Source of the DNA: Actinobacillus genomosp. 1
GTDB taxonomy: Bacteria > Pseudomonadota > Gammaproteobacteria > Enterobacterales > Pasteurellaceae
Assembly (NCBI RefSeq): GCF_029774175.1
Contig: NZ_CP103834.1
Span: 1,126,501-1,190,500, forward strand
DNA length: 64,000 bases
Reading direction: 5' to 3'
Made by a program: the position numbers and the translations under genes. This document shows, one piece after another, positions 43,601 to 51,831 of this stretch (positions are counted from its first letter, which is position 1; every line of letters begins with the position of its first letter). The notes beneath the pieces were generated by a model. The model did not search any database. It was given only the letters and a program-made list of their open reading frames with translations, and had not been told where the DNA came from.

Positions 43601-43694
43601 CATCGGCTCCAACTCTTGTGGCCCGAACTTAAAAGATCAATACCGTTTAATGGAAAACAAGTTTAGTGTGAGATTTGATTTGGTGGTGGGTTAG
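40689..43694 (+). CDS. lacZ: Beta-galactosidase (GH2) LacZ
   Basis: LacZ hydrolyses lactose and other beta-galactosides. The 1001-residue product is close to E. coli LacZ (1024). It has the GH2 jellyroll at the N-terminus (CGVYHRTLQL...FEGVDSC), a TIM barrel with GVNRHD and IIWSLGNEAGYG (acid/base Glu), and VLCEYSHAMGNSNGD (nucleophile Glu). The C-terminal domain contains NIWRAPTDNDR. No signal peptide, so it is cytoplasmic. It is the last gene of galTKM-lacZ, 24 bases after galM, with ATG 40689 preceded by GAGGAAATTATC. No lactose permease or LacI-type repressor is present in the window. An uptake core lies at 43109-43117. Confidence 0.96.
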   Translation: MILPNYFQDPNTLHVNTIEHHAYFIPHKQNETALSGKREQSDYFTLLNGQWDFNYFQSYHDLPNNFLDVAFEHKIPVPANWQNHGFDHHHYTNINYPFPFDPPFVPHQNPCGVYHRTLQLTPKSNKRYLLNFEGVDSCLFVYVNKQFVGYSQISHSTSEFDVSDYLQVGTNHLTVVVLKWCDGSYLEDQDKFRMSGIFRDVYLLEREQNHLQDFFIQYELDDELRHANLKVETLFSRQPQAIEYQLLDPKGFTVFNQTDTQLNIEVEDIQLWNAENPQLYTLILRTAEEVIVQKIGFRKVEIKDGILLFNQQPIKFKGVNRHDSDPKTGYVISYAQAHKDLQLMKQHNINAIRTAHYPNAPWFSELCDQYGFYLIGESDVESHGASMLTVKMPEPSILLNHQNDLQTERIRQDMIDNYCYFARDPLFKKAILDRQQANVERDKNRTSIIIWSLGNEAGYGANFEAAAAWIKQRDKSRLVHYESSIYQHSADNNDLSNIDFYSEMYGSTEDIDRYCATAQAKPFVLCEYSHAMGNSNGDAEDYWQAFHRHPQSCGGFVWEWCDHAPYRANGQFGYGGDFGESPHDGNFCMDGLVSPDRIPHSNLLELKNVNRPARAELIDNQIVIHNYLDFTDLADYLTIDYEFVENSVVTSGGNLSVSCKPHGSAVLPIELPQNNGHLWLLNLNYRLNTAVELLEEAHSLGFEQLNLFSENKLVLPKFTIENSTFEVQEDRFHINVHNGQFSYQLDKQKGGFSRIEKAGKAIIQQPLDFNIWRAPTDNDRLIREAWQNAGYDKAYTRAYEIQWQQSEQAVEFSVKSAIVSISRGRILTLDICYRIFNDGQISMEINAIRPAELPYLPRFGLRFWLSKAENTVEYFGYGEQESYVDKHHLAKLGIYRTTAKQNHTDYVKPQENGSHYGCEYLKSENLFVTASQPFSFNLSPYTQEELTAKKHCYELQESDYSVLCIDYKMSGIGSNSCGPNLKDQYRLMENKFSVRFDLVVG
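43109..43117 (+). repeat. DNA uptake signal core inside lacZ
   Basis: ACAAGCGGTCGAATTTT, with the extended T-rich tail of the full signal. Confidence 0.7.
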
Positions 43695-43758
43695 TTTAAC
43701 GACGAAAATAGACTGAAGATGACCTCGTCAATAACAGTTCTGAATTACTCTCTTAACT

Positions 43759-43790
43759 GGCGCTCGACTCCGTTGAGTGCCTTTATTTAT
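43759..43790 (+). terminator. lacZ operon terminator
   Basis: GGCGCTCGAC and GTTGAGTGCC pair over 10 bases with two G-T wobbles and a 3-base loop, followed by TTTATTTAT. Confidence 0.7.
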
Positions 43791-43821
43791 ATTTTAAATA
43801 ATATCTCCCTTTCAAATTTCC

Positions 43822-44310
43822 TTATCTTGTTTTTTCTAACTCATGTAGCGTTTTCAAATCACCACAATTATCAAATGCGATATATTTCGTCCAATAATCG
43901 GGTTCTCTCTTAGCATTAGCGACATAATAGCGCATATAATTTACAATTACATACCTATAAGCCTTTCCTTCTAAGGTAAAATCATAGTATTCGGGAGGAA
44001 AATCAACAACTAACGGTTGAACCTCGCAACAATTTGGATTTAGCTTCTTAAACTCCGCCATGCTGGTATATCGTTTTATATCCCAACTTTCTCCTTTTTC
44101 TCCAATCATTCCTTCGGGTTGGTGCTCTAGCACATAGTTAATTGCTCTATCGATTAGTTCCTGTTTGGTATGTCTATCATCAAAATAAGTGCCGTCTTTC
44201 TCACAATAACCGCTGACCATCAGCTGTTGCCATTGTTCATGTTGATACCATTTGTAACCGATAAAGCCGCTTAATGCTAACAGCACAACATGGCATATTT
44301 TTATTTTCAT
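43822..44310 (-). CDS. Hypothetical membrane-anchored or secreted protein
   Basis: I do not recognise this 162-residue protein. Its N-terminus (MKIKICHVVLLALSGFIGYKWYQHE) is a single hydrophobic segment that could be a signal anchor. The remainder should lie outside the cytoplasm and holds four cysteines (GYCEKDG, PNCCEVQ, DNCGDL) that could form disulphides. It is rich in Tyr, Asp and Glu (PPEYYDFTLEGKAYRYVIVNYMRYYV). A Shine-Dalgarno-like GGAGGTAATA precedes the ATG at 44310. It is convergent with lacZ and lies after the mrp transcript's terminator, so it is probably its own transcription unit. Confidence 0.65.
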   Translation of the reverse strand: MKIKICHVVLLALSGFIGYKWYQHEQWQQLMVSGYCEKDGTYFDDRHTKQELIDRAINYVLEHQPEGMIGEKGESWDIKRYTSMAEFKKLNPNCCEVQPLVVDFPPEYYDFTLEGKAYRYVIVNYMRYYVANAKREPDYWTKYIAFDNCGDLKTLHELEKTR

Positions 44311-44426
44311 TATTACCTCCTTTCAAATTAATAAAAATAACCAAACAGATAGATATCCTTACAATAACATAATATCTTGACAAACAAAATTATATCCGCC
44401 CAATATTGAATAATATTGATAAAAAA

Positions 44427-44467
44427 AGCGGTAGGATTTGCAAATTTTTCTGCAAATCCTACCGCTT
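44427..44467. terminator. mrp terminator, 17-base perfect stem
   Basis: AAGCGGTAGGATTTGCA and TGCAAATCCTACCGCTT are exact reverse complements around AATTTTTC. On the minus strand TTTTT follows. The right arm includes an uptake core at 44461-44469. It terminates mrp. Confidence 0.85.
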
Positions 44468-44500
44468 GTTTTATTTTATGTGATTGTGATTAAACGAGGC

Positions 44501-45598
44501 TTATTTCACTTCACGAATCATAATTTCAGACGGAATAACCGAACCTTGCCAGTATAATTCCGAAGCAACTTTTGCCGCTAATTCGATATAGGCTTGGCTG
44601 GTTTCGTGTTCCGGTGCCGCAATGACGGTCGGTGTGCCGGCATCCAAATCTTGACGTAAACGAATATGCAACGGCATTTGTCCTAATACTTTGGTGCCGT
44701 ATTTCTTCGCCACTTTCTCCGCTCCGCCGGTGCCGAAAATATCTTCGTGATGACCGCAATTTTGGCAGATATGCACGCTCATATTTTCGATGATACCTAA
44801 TACCGGTACCGACACTTTTTGGAACATTGAAATACCTTTCACCGCATCTAATAACGCAATATCTTGCGGAGTGGTTACCACCACCGCACCGGTAACCGGA
44901 ATTTGTTGCGAAAGGGTAAGTTGGATATCGCCTGTACCCGGCGGCATATCGATTACAAGGTAATCTAGTTCCGTCCACCATGTTTCATTCAATAATTGGC
45001 TTAACGCCGAACTCGCCATCGGTCCACGCCAAATAGTGGCATTATCATCCGCCATTAAATAGCCGATTGAGTTCGATTGAATACCATAGACTTCGATCGG
45101 TGTAATATGTTTGTTATCCGGAGAGGTCGGACGCTGATCTTGAGCACCTAACATATGCGGAATGGACGGGCCGTAAATATCCGCATCTAAAATCCCGACT
45201 TTTGCGCCTTGTGCTTTTAACGCCAACGCAAGATTTACCGAGGTAGTCGATTTACCTACCCCACCTTTACCCGATGTTACCGCAATAATATTTTTTACGC
45301 CGTTTACCGCAGGATGGCTATTTGCACGTTTTAAGGTGGCAATTTGATAATTTAAGATCCATTTTACTTCATTTGCGCCGGTAATTTGCTTAAGCTTCGC
45401 TTCCGTATCCGCTTTTAATGCTTCAAAACCGCTGTTCCAAGCAAACGGCATAGTAAATTCTAAGCGCAAAATGCCTGCACCGAGTTCGGCTTTTTTAAAC
45501 GCATTCAATGCGATTAAATCTTTTTGCAATGTAGGGTGTGTGAAATTTTGTAAAACAAATTTAATTTCACTTAATTGCTGTTCGTTAAGTTGATTCAT
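44501..45598 (-). CDS. mrp: Iron-sulfur cluster carrier Mrp/ApbC
   Basis: A P-loop ATPase of the Mrp/NBP35 family that carries Fe-S clusters to target proteins. The 365-residue product (E. coli 369) has an N-terminal DUF59/MIP18-like domain (about residues 1-90). The deviant Walker A GKGGVGKSTT follows at about residue 110, then DADIYGPSIPHMLG and DYLVIDMPPGTGD. The cluster-binding CXXC is in HICQNCGHHED. All are in the expected order. It begins 3 bases after the peptide-binding lipoprotein gene, forming a probable operon with it and the MarC-type gene. In enterobacteria mrp lies by metG, so this neighbourhood is different. Confidence 0.94.
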   Translation of the reverse strand: MNQLNEQQLSEIKFVLQNFTHPTLQKDLIALNAFKKAELGAGILRLEFTMPFAWNSGFEALKADTEAKLKQITGANEVKWILNYQIATLKRANSHPAVNGVKNIIAVTSGKGGVGKSTTSVNLALALKAQGAKVGILDADIYGPSIPHMLGAQDQRPTSPDNKHITPIEVYGIQSNSIGYLMADDNATIWRGPMASSALSQLLNETWWTELDYLVIDMPPGTGDIQLTLSQQIPVTGAVVVTTPQDIALLDAVKGISMFQKVSVPVLGIIENMSVHICQNCGHHEDIFGTGGAEKVAKKYGTKVLGQMPLHIRLRQDLDAGTPTVIAAPEHETSQAYIELAAKVASELYWQGSVIPSEIMIREVK

Positions 45599-45601
45599 CG
45601 A

Positions 45602-47152
45602 TTAATCCTTAGGTTTCAGTCGATATAAGTGTTTACTATAAATTACTTCACTATCGTTATTTAAATCAATACCCAAAATGGTTGGATCTAATGCAACACG
45701 GCGATAGTATTGAAACATCGGAAGTACGGCAACATCATCGTCAAGGTGCTTTACGACACTTTGAATAAGCTGTTCTCTTACTTCTTCCGTTAAGTTTTGC
45801 TCTTGTAACTTTTCCAGTTTTTCATCTACTTGCGGATTATGATAATTACTTTTGTTATCGGCGCTTTTAGAATGAAAATGTAATAAAAACGGTAACGGAT
45901 CTGCATACTCCGCACACCAACCCGCTCTGCTTAACTGATAATTTTTTTGTTCTCTTACGGCTAAAAGTTGTGTCCAACCGAGTGCTTGAGGAGTAACTTT
46001 AATTAAGTCCGATTGCCCTAACGTTCTAATCATTTGCTGGGCAATTTCAATATGTTTCCCTTGCTCGTCATAACTTAAAGAAAGCTGCAACGGATTATTC
46101 GAACTGATTCCCGCTTGTGTCAATAGGGTTTCGATAATGACCGGATTCCATTGATGCTTCTCCGTATTTAACATACTTTTCGGCAACACCGAAAAATTCG
46201 CAATTCCATATTGATGCGGAATACGGGCGGATAAAATCATTGCTTTTATTGCTTGTCTGATTTCTTTATGTTTCAACTGAGGATCGGCAAAATTAAACTC
46301 ATAATAGTAATTGCATAAACGGGGAAATTCCCAAATATTATGCTGTTGCCCCTCTAACGGATTTTCCACTACATCAAACGGTTTAATCGATTGTAAAACG
46401 GAAATACGATGATATTCCACCTTAGTAAAATTCGGAGTGTTTTTAACCGCTTTCAGTAATAAATTTTTTTCCGTTTTGGCCGCTAGCGTATAGTCTCCGT
46501 TGCTAATCAGCATATTCGGATTCGGTATTTCACCCCGATAACTCGGCAGTAAGGCAACGTGTGCCAACATTTTGGGGAAAACCAAATTCGGCTTTTCCAG
46601 CCGAATTTGTAATGTAGTCGCATTCAGCGCTTTAACACCCAATTCACTAACCGCCTTCTCCCCGGCAAGTATATCTCTTGCTTGATGTAAATGCATATAA
46701 GCTAAATAAGCGGCTAACGGTGAAGCATTCTTAGGATTTGCTAAACGTTGCCAGCTCAGCACTATATCTTCTGCGGTAACTGGTTCACCGTTAGACCATT
46801 TTGCGTTTTCATCTAAAATAAACAGCCAGTCTTTATTATTTTCGGTAAACCATGTTTTCGCTAATGCCGGTTGAACGATACCTTTCTCATTATAAGCTAA
46901 TAAGCCGACAAACAAATCTCGTAACGGAGCGGCATCCGCCGATGAATCCACAAAATGCGGATCTAGCTGGAATTTGTTGGTATAAATCGCACGCTTTAAA
47001 ACCGAATGATCGATTGTCGGTAAGATTTCCGGTTTAGCCGATTCAACTTGCGTGACGGGTAAATCTTGATCACAAGCGGACAATACAATCAAGCAAGCGA
47101 ACAAACTGACAAGATTTTGGAAAAATTTAACCGCTTGTTTAGCAGACTGCAT
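45602..47152 (-). CDS. Extracellular solute-binding lipoprotein (OppA/DppA family 5)
   Basis: A 516-residue periplasmic peptide-binding protein. The N-terminus has a lipoprotein signal with the lipobox LSAC (Cys about residue 27), so the mature protein is lipid-anchored. The family-5 domain follows: NKFQLDPHFVDSS, RDLFVGLLAYNEKGIVQPALAKTW, NAKWSNGEPVTAEDIVLSWQRL (the family signature region), and a C-terminal FQYYRRVALDP. No permease or ATPase genes are near it, so it is an orphan binding protein that must use another transporter or serve another role. The 14-base gap from marC and the 3-base gap to mrp suggest one transcript. An uptake core lies at 47131-47139. Confidence 0.85.
   Translation of the reverse strand: MQSAKQAVKFFQNLVSLFACLIVLSACDQDLPVTQVESAKPEILPTIDHSVLKRAIYTNKFQLDPHFVDSSADAAPLRDLFVGLLAYNEKGIVQPALAKTWFTENNKDWLFILDENAKWSNGEPVTAEDIVLSWQRLANPKNASPLAAYLAYMHLHQARDILAGEKAVSELGVKALNATTLQIRLEKPNLVFPKMLAHVALLPSYRGEIPNPNMLISNGDYTLAAKTEKNLLLKAVKNTPNFTKVEYHRISVLQSIKPFDVVENPLEGQQHNIWEFPRLCNYYYEFNFADPQLKHKEIRQAIKAMILSARIPHQYGIANFSVLPKSMLNTEKHQWNPVIIETLLTQAGISSNNPLQLSLSYDEQGKHIEIAQQMIRTLGQSDLIKVTPQALGWTQLLAVREQKNYQLSRAGWCAEYADPLPFLLHFHSKSADNKSNYHNPQVDEKLEKLQEQNLTEEVREQLIQSVVKHLDDDVAVLPMFQYYRRVALDPTILGIDLNNDSEVIYSKHLYRLKPKD
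47131..47139 (-). repeat. DNA uptake signal core near the 5' end of the lipoprotein gene
   Basis: ACCGCTTGTTT, in the segment encoding the signal-peptide region (Lys-Gln-Ala-Val). Confidence 0.65.
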
Positions 47153-47166
47153 TTCATTCTACCCTT

Positions 47167-47820
47167 CTAATGAATCGAAGTTAATCCCGGAAATAAATTA
47201 CTGAGTCCGGCAACCGTAATTTCTATCCCTAAAGCCATAAGAATTAACCCCATAATACGTGTGACGACGTTTGACCCCGTTTTACCTAATTTTTTAACTA
47301 ACGGTGCGGAAAAACGAAACAAGATATAACACACGACTGAGAATAATATAATCGAAACACTAAAGCCGATATAATCCGTGACTTGATGATAACGAGTGCC
47401 CCAAACGATAGTCGAACCGATTGCGCCCGGTCCCGCCATAATCGGCATAGCCAACGGCACAACGCCGATATTTTCGTATTCGCTGACATCCGCATTTTTT
47501 TCTTCTTTATTTTGCTTATGCTCACCAAGTTTACCGCTAATCATCGTCATTGCGATACTGACAATCAGAAAACCGCCGGCAACTCGGAAAGAATCCAGCG
47601 AAATACTAAAAGCATCTAAGATAAACTTACCGAAAAATAAACTAACCAATAGAATCACACCGATAGATACCGAAGTAACTAGGCTCGTATGATTTCTTTC
47701 CGACTCATATTGATGCGCCGTCATACTGAAAAAAATAGGAAGTGAACCGAACGGATTCACAATAGCGAATAATCCAATAAAAAATTGAAGATAAATAGCA
47801 AGATTAATATCTATTTCCAC
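47167..47820 (-). CDS. MarC family (UPF0056) inner-membrane protein
   Basis: A polytopic membrane protein of 217 residues with six hydrophobic segments. The family signature is FIGLFAIVNPFGSLPIFFSMT near the N-terminus, and VPLAMPIMAGPGAIGSTIVWG is in the middle, mirroring it. The end is RIMGLILMALGIEITVAGLS. It resembles the MarC/YhgN group; the actual function of this family is unknown, despite the old multiple-antibiotic-resistance name. First gene of the marC-lipoprotein-mrp run; a terminator separates it from ppiD. Confidence 0.87.
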   Translation of the reverse strand: MEIDINLAIYLQFFIGLFAIVNPFGSLPIFFSMTAHQYESERNHTSLVTSVSIGVILLVSLFFGKFILDAFSISLDSFRVAGGFLIVSIAMTMISGKLGEHKQNKEEKNADVSEYENIGVVPLAMPIMAGPGAIGSTIVWGTRYHQVTDYIGFSVSIILFSVVCYILFRFSAPLVKKLGKTGSNVVTRIMGLILMALGIEITVAGLSNLFPGLTSIH

Positions 47821-47885
47821 AGCCCACCAGCCTTCAAATAAGGAATTACGAGTTATTATATAGAGTAAGCCGAATAAGATAAAAT

Positions 47886-47921
47886 AAAAACGCCTAGAAC
47901 ATAATCGTTTTAGGCGTTTTT
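47886..47921 (-). terminator. ppiD terminator
   Basis: AAAAACGCCTA and TAGGCGTTTTT form an 11-base stem around a 14-base loop; T runs occur on both strands. Confidence 0.8.
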
Positions 47922-47942
47922 ATACATTTCTCTTCGAACCGA

Positions 47943-49820
47943 TTAATGAGCCGGAGAGTCTATTTGCCCCATAAAGTCTTGATTCACTTCAATCGAAGCT
48001 CTAGCACGTAAGTCTTTGAGTAAATCATCACGTAATAACGTTTGTTCTGCTTGAGTAAATTGTACCGAAAGCGGTTTGAATTCATCCGGATTACCGTCGA
48101 TAACTTTATCTAAAGCAACAACGATCACATCACCTTGTTGATTACGCGCAACTTGATAAACGGATTTATCCGCAGGCTTAGCCATCGCAAAAACCGTTTG
48201 AGCTAAAAGAGGATTTTCACTTTCCGCTTGTGCAAAAACTAACGTTTGTGACTTACCGAAAGAAACATTCGCTATTTTTCCTTCATTAAGTGCTTTAACT
48301 TGTTCTTCCGCTTTCGCTAACAGAATTTGTTCCGCCTTTTGTTGTTTTATCGCATCTTCAATTTCAGCTTTCGCTTCTTCTAAAGTTTTAACGCGTTCAG
48401 TTTGATAATCACTTACACGTACAAACATTGTTTTCGGGTTATGCTCATCACCGATATCGAGTGCATCGGAATTTTGCCCACTTTGACGCAACTCACCGCT
48501 AAATAATGCTTTTACAACTTTTTCATTATTAAGCTCTACCGGTACGTTTTGGTGTGTAAATTGTACGGATTTCTGTACTTTTACTCCACCGGCTTGTGCG
48601 ACGGTTTCTAAACTACCGTTATTTTCAAATGCTTTATTCGCCATTTCACGCGCAATATTAGAATATTCGGTTAAGAGTAATTCTTGACGAATAGTTTTCG
48701 TAATTTGCTCTTTTACTTGCTCAAGCGGAATAACTTTTTCACCTTTACGTTCTAAAACTTTAATAAGGTGGTATGCACCGTCTACATTAACGACCGAACT
48801 AACTTGACCGTCTTGTAGCATTGCAGCTGCCTCTTCAAACGCTTTAGGGAAAGTACCCGCTTTTGCCCAACCTAAATCACCGCCTTGTGCCGCAGACAAT
48901 TTATCGGTTGATTTAGCTTTAGCAAGCGTAGCGAAATCCGCTCCCGCTTGTAGCTCTTGCGCTACACCTTTGGCATCCGCTTCATTCGCTAATTGAATAT
49001 GTGCGAAATGAACTTCACCTTTAGTCGCATAATCCGCTTTATTTTTTTCGTAATACGTTTTAACTTGTTCATCATTAACCTGCACGTTTTTAGCCACGTC
49101 GGACGGTGTTAATGTTACGTATTCGACCGTTAATTTCTCCGGCTCGATTAATTCGGATTTATGTGCGTCGTAATATTTTTGTAATTCTTCCGCTGAAGCT
49201 GTTTGATTCGCCGCTTCTGCTGCAATCGAATAATTTGCTAAACGAATTTGACGTTTTTGCAGTAAGAGTTTTGCTAAAAGCGCTTCTTGTTCCGGTACGT
49301 TAAAACTACTTCCGATAATCCCTTCCTGTATCTGAGAGAAAAGCATACCTTCATTCACAATCGCCGCATAGCCGTCCGCACTTAAGCCGTTACTTCTTAA
49401 AGTTTGTTGATACAAATCATTGCTAAATTTGCCATCTTGCTGGAATACCGGACTATTTACGATTTCCGCTTTAATTTGCTCGGCACTAATTCCTAATTTC
49501 AGCTCTTTCGCATATTGGCGTAATAACTCTTCATCTACTAAGCCGTTTAATACCGATTGATTAAACTGTTTTGCGTATTCCGGCGTATCAAGCAGATCCC
49601 AAAAACTTTCTCCCATTTGCGCATTTAACACACTTTGCTGACGGTTTTTAGCCGCATTAAACGCTTGCTGAGTAATTTCCGTGCCATTTACTTTAACCGC
49701 CGCCGTATCTCCGGCTACTAAACCGGCGCCGATACCGGTAATAACGAAAGACAAAGATACCAGTGCAAAAATAATTTTAAAAACGGGACCGTTTGCCCTC
49801 TCATGCATATTTTCAATCAT
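47943..49820 (-). CDS. ppiD: Periplasmic folding chaperone PpiD
   Basis: PpiD is an inner-membrane-anchored chaperone near the Sec translocon that helps proteins entering the periplasm. The 625-residue product (E. coli 623) has a short cytoplasmic N-terminus and one membrane helix (FKIIFALVSLSFVITGIGAGLVAG). It then has a SurA-like N-domain (VNGTEITQQAFNAA) and a parvulin PPIase domain (GEVHFAHIQLANEADA ... AAQGGDLGWAKAGTFPKAFE, about residues 265-355). A large C-terminal region follows. PpiD parvulin domains are usually inactive. ATG 49820 follows AGGAATTTATCC. Monocistronic by its terminator. Confidence 0.95.
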   Translation of the reverse strand: MIENMHERANGPVFKIIFALVSLSFVITGIGAGLVAGDTAAVKVNGTEITQQAFNAAKNRQQSVLNAQMGESFWDLLDTPEYAKQFNQSVLNGLVDEELLRQYAKELKLGISAEQIKAEIVNSPVFQQDGKFSNDLYQQTLRSNGLSADGYAAIVNEGMLFSQIQEGIIGSSFNVPEQEALLAKLLLQKRQIRLANYSIAAEAANQTASAEELQKYYDAHKSELIEPEKLTVEYVTLTPSDVAKNVQVNDEQVKTYYEKNKADYATKGEVHFAHIQLANEADAKGVAQELQAGADFATLAKAKSTDKLSAAQGGDLGWAKAGTFPKAFEEAAAMLQDGQVSSVVNVDGAYHLIKVLERKGEKVIPLEQVKEQITKTIRQELLLTEYSNIAREMANKAFENNGSLETVAQAGGVKVQKSVQFTHQNVPVELNNEKVVKALFSGELRQSGQNSDALDIGDEHNPKTMFVRVSDYQTERVKTLEEAKAEIEDAIKQQKAEQILLAKAEEQVKALNEGKIANVSFGKSQTLVFAQAESENPLLAQTVFAMAKPADKSVYQVARNQQGDVIVVALDKVIDGNPDEFKPLSVQFTQAEQTLLRDDLLKDLRARASIEVNQDFMGQIDSPAH

Positions 49821-50050
49821 GGATAAATTCCTAGAAGTTTATTACAAAAAATTTTGATGATTATACTGTAAACGAAGTAATTCTCAAATGTGTAATTTGC
49901 ATGAAACATTCCTCCGATATGCCTTATTCGGTTTAACGAAATTAAGAGACTTTGCTTTACATTAATAGGGAAACTTGTTTTAATTTGTGCTTTAGACTTG
50001 TATTCAAGCGGTCTCTTTTCACTTTATTATTCGTTTCGACAGGATTACCC

Positions 50051-51364
50051 ATGGGAATTTACGCATATCTTTGTTTCCTCTCGGCTCTGTCTATTTTACT
50101 CGGCTTCATTACAAGTAAAATTAGTGCCAAAGTACAATCAACTATTGCAATTAGTGCAGTAGCAATGGTTTGTTCACTACTGGTTTGGATTTTTGGTTCT
50201 TTAGGATTATTTCATATTGACACCATTGCTAAAGAAGTGATGGAACAAATCGATTTCAAAAGTTTTCTTCTTAACGGGATTCTAGGTTTCCTATTATTTG
50301 CCGGTTCCTTAGGTGTAAAACTACCGATTCTAAAAGATCAGAAATGGGAAATTACCGTCTTTGCTTTATTCTCAACGCTTGCTTCCACTTTCTTTATCGC
50401 CGGTTTAATTTATGCCGTCAGCCAGTTTATCGGTTTACCGATTGATTTTATTTACTGTGTCGTATTTGGCGCACTGATTTCTCCTACCGACCCTATTGCC
50501 GTCTTGGCGATTATCAAAAACTTACGGGCACCGAAACGTTTATCCATGCAAGTGGAAGGCGAATCATTATTTAATGATGGTGTCGGTTTGGTTATCTTTA
50601 TCACGGTATTTGCCGTCGCATTCGGCGGACAGGAAACGAATTTCTCCGGTATTATGGGGCTTTTTATACATGAAGCAATCGGCGGTATCCTATTCGGTTT
50701 CGTGTTAGGTTTTATCGCGCATATTTTAATTTCATCCACTGATGACGGTTCGATGGAAATTTTGATTACGCTTACCATCCCGACTGCCGGCTTTATGTTC
50801 GCAAGTAATATTTTACATGTATCAGGTGCGCTAGCCATGGTCGTTGCAGGTATCATGATCGGTAACTGGACTCGTCACTCCGGTTTCTCCGAACAAAGCC
50901 AACGCTATCTCGACCATTTCTGGGAAATGATTGATCATTTCTTAAATTCTTTGTTATTTTTCCTGATCGGATTTGCTTTATTATTGGTCGATTTCAATAT
51001 TTACGGCGTGATTTTAATGATTGCGGCAATTCCGGTTTGTTTAGCCGCTCGTTATTTCAGTTTGTGGATTCCGTTCAAATTGATGCAACAATTCCGTACT
51101 TATAATCCTTATACGCTGAAAATTATGAGCTGGGGCGGATTACGCGGCGGATTGGCTTTAGCAATGGCTTTATCCATTCCGAGTAAAGTCGCATTCGTTG
51201 AAAATATTGATATTAAAGATCTTATTTTGGTGATGACCTATGCGGTGGTAATGTTTTCAATTTTAGTACAAGGTTCAACAATTGAACCGATGATTCGCAA
51301 AGCTAAAACCGTCGATCCTAATCGAGAGGAATATTTAAAACCAAGCGGTCATTCTTCCCATTAA
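50051..51364 (+). CDS. CPA1-family Na+/H+ antiporter (NhaP-type)
   Basis: A cation:proton antiporter of 437 residues, eleven to twelve membrane helices. It contains the CPA1 signature FGALISPTDPIAVLAIIKNLRAPKRL (Thr-Asp-Pro motif), then GESLFNDGVGLVIFITVFA with the essential Asn-Asp pair. Near the end is SWGGLRGGLALAMALSIP, the conserved Arg-Gly-Gly segment. It lacks the long C-terminal regulatory tail of E. coli YjcE/CvrA, so it is a short form. The ATG at 50051 follows AGGATTACCC; an upstream in-frame ATG at 49952 would add 33 residues not expected in the family. Confidence 0.85.
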   Translation: MGIYAYLCFLSALSILLGFITSKISAKVQSTIAISAVAMVCSLLVWIFGSLGLFHIDTIAKEVMEQIDFKSFLLNGILGFLLFAGSLGVKLPILKDQKWEITVFALFSTLASTFFIAGLIYAVSQFIGLPIDFIYCVVFGALISPTDPIAVLAIIKNLRAPKRLSMQVEGESLFNDGVGLVIFITVFAVAFGGQETNFSGIMGLFIHEAIGGILFGFVLGFIAHILISSTDDGSMEILITLTIPTAGFMFASNILHVSGALAMVVAGIMIGNWTRHSGFSEQSQRYLDHFWEMIDHFLNSLLFFLIGFALLLVDFNIYGVILMIAAIPVCLAARYFSLWIPFKLMQQFRTYNPYTLKIMSWGGLRGGLALAMALSIPSKVAFVENIDIKDLILVMTYAVVMFSILVQGSTIEPMIRKAKTVDPNREEYLKPSGHSSH

Positions 51365-51484
51365 TTTTGCAAATTTTAGTTGAAATTTAGCCGCTTTATC
51401 TTTAGAATCCGTAATTCCTGTCCTAGCTGAGTTAGAGATCGGCTACGGATGTATTATCAACCCTTAACAAAAAAGGATATTAAA

Positions 51485-51754
51485 ATGTCTCTAAGCGTAG
51501 AAGCAAAAGCAAAAATCGTTGCTGAATTTGGTCGTGATGCAAAAGACACTGGTTCATCAGAAGTTCAAATCGCATTATTAACAGCTCAAATCAACCACTT
51601 ACAAGCACACTTTGCTGAGCACAAAAAAGATCACCACGGTCGCCGCGGTTTATTACGTATGGTTTCACGTCGTCGTAAATTATTAGACTACTTAAAACGT
51701 ACTGATCTTGCTAAATATTCAGAAACTATCGCACGTTTAGGTTTACGTCGCTAA
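51485..51754 (+). CDS. rpsO: 30S ribosomal protein S15
   Basis: S15 binds 16S rRNA early in 30S assembly. The 89-residue product equals E. coli S15, with MSLSVEAKAKIVAEFGRDAKDTGSSEVQ at the start, the family signature LTAQINHLQAHFAEHKKDHHGRRGLL in the middle, and KRTDLAKYSETIARLGLRR at the end. ATG 51485 follows AAAAAGGATATTAAA. In many relatives pnp follows rpsO; here a DUF808 gene follows a terminator. Confidence 0.97.
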   Translation: MSLSVEAKAKIVAEFGRDAKDTGSSEVQIALLTAQINHLQAHFAEHKKDHHGRRGLLRMVSRRRKLLDYLKRTDLAKYSETIARLGLRR

Positions 51755-51773
51755 TTTCGAATTGCAACAGAAG

Positions 51774-51800
51774 AGCCGAGCTATTTAGCTCGGTTTTTTT
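51774..51800 (+). terminator. rpsO terminator
   Basis: The CCGAGCTA/TAGCTCGG 8-base stem has a minimal loop and is followed by seven T. Confidence 0.85.
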
Positions 51801-51831
51801 ATATACATTTATTTTTAAGGAAAGTATCTCA

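Noticed and set aside
44526..44981. 151-codon alternate frame within mrp
   Set aside because: Same strand, different frame, Arg/Tyr-rich product; the mrp frame is clearly the coding one.
50452..50856. 134-codon frame on the minus strand inside the CPA1 antiporter gene
   Set aside because: Antisense shadow of a conserved membrane protein; low-complexity product rich in Ile, Lys and Ser and no start signals.
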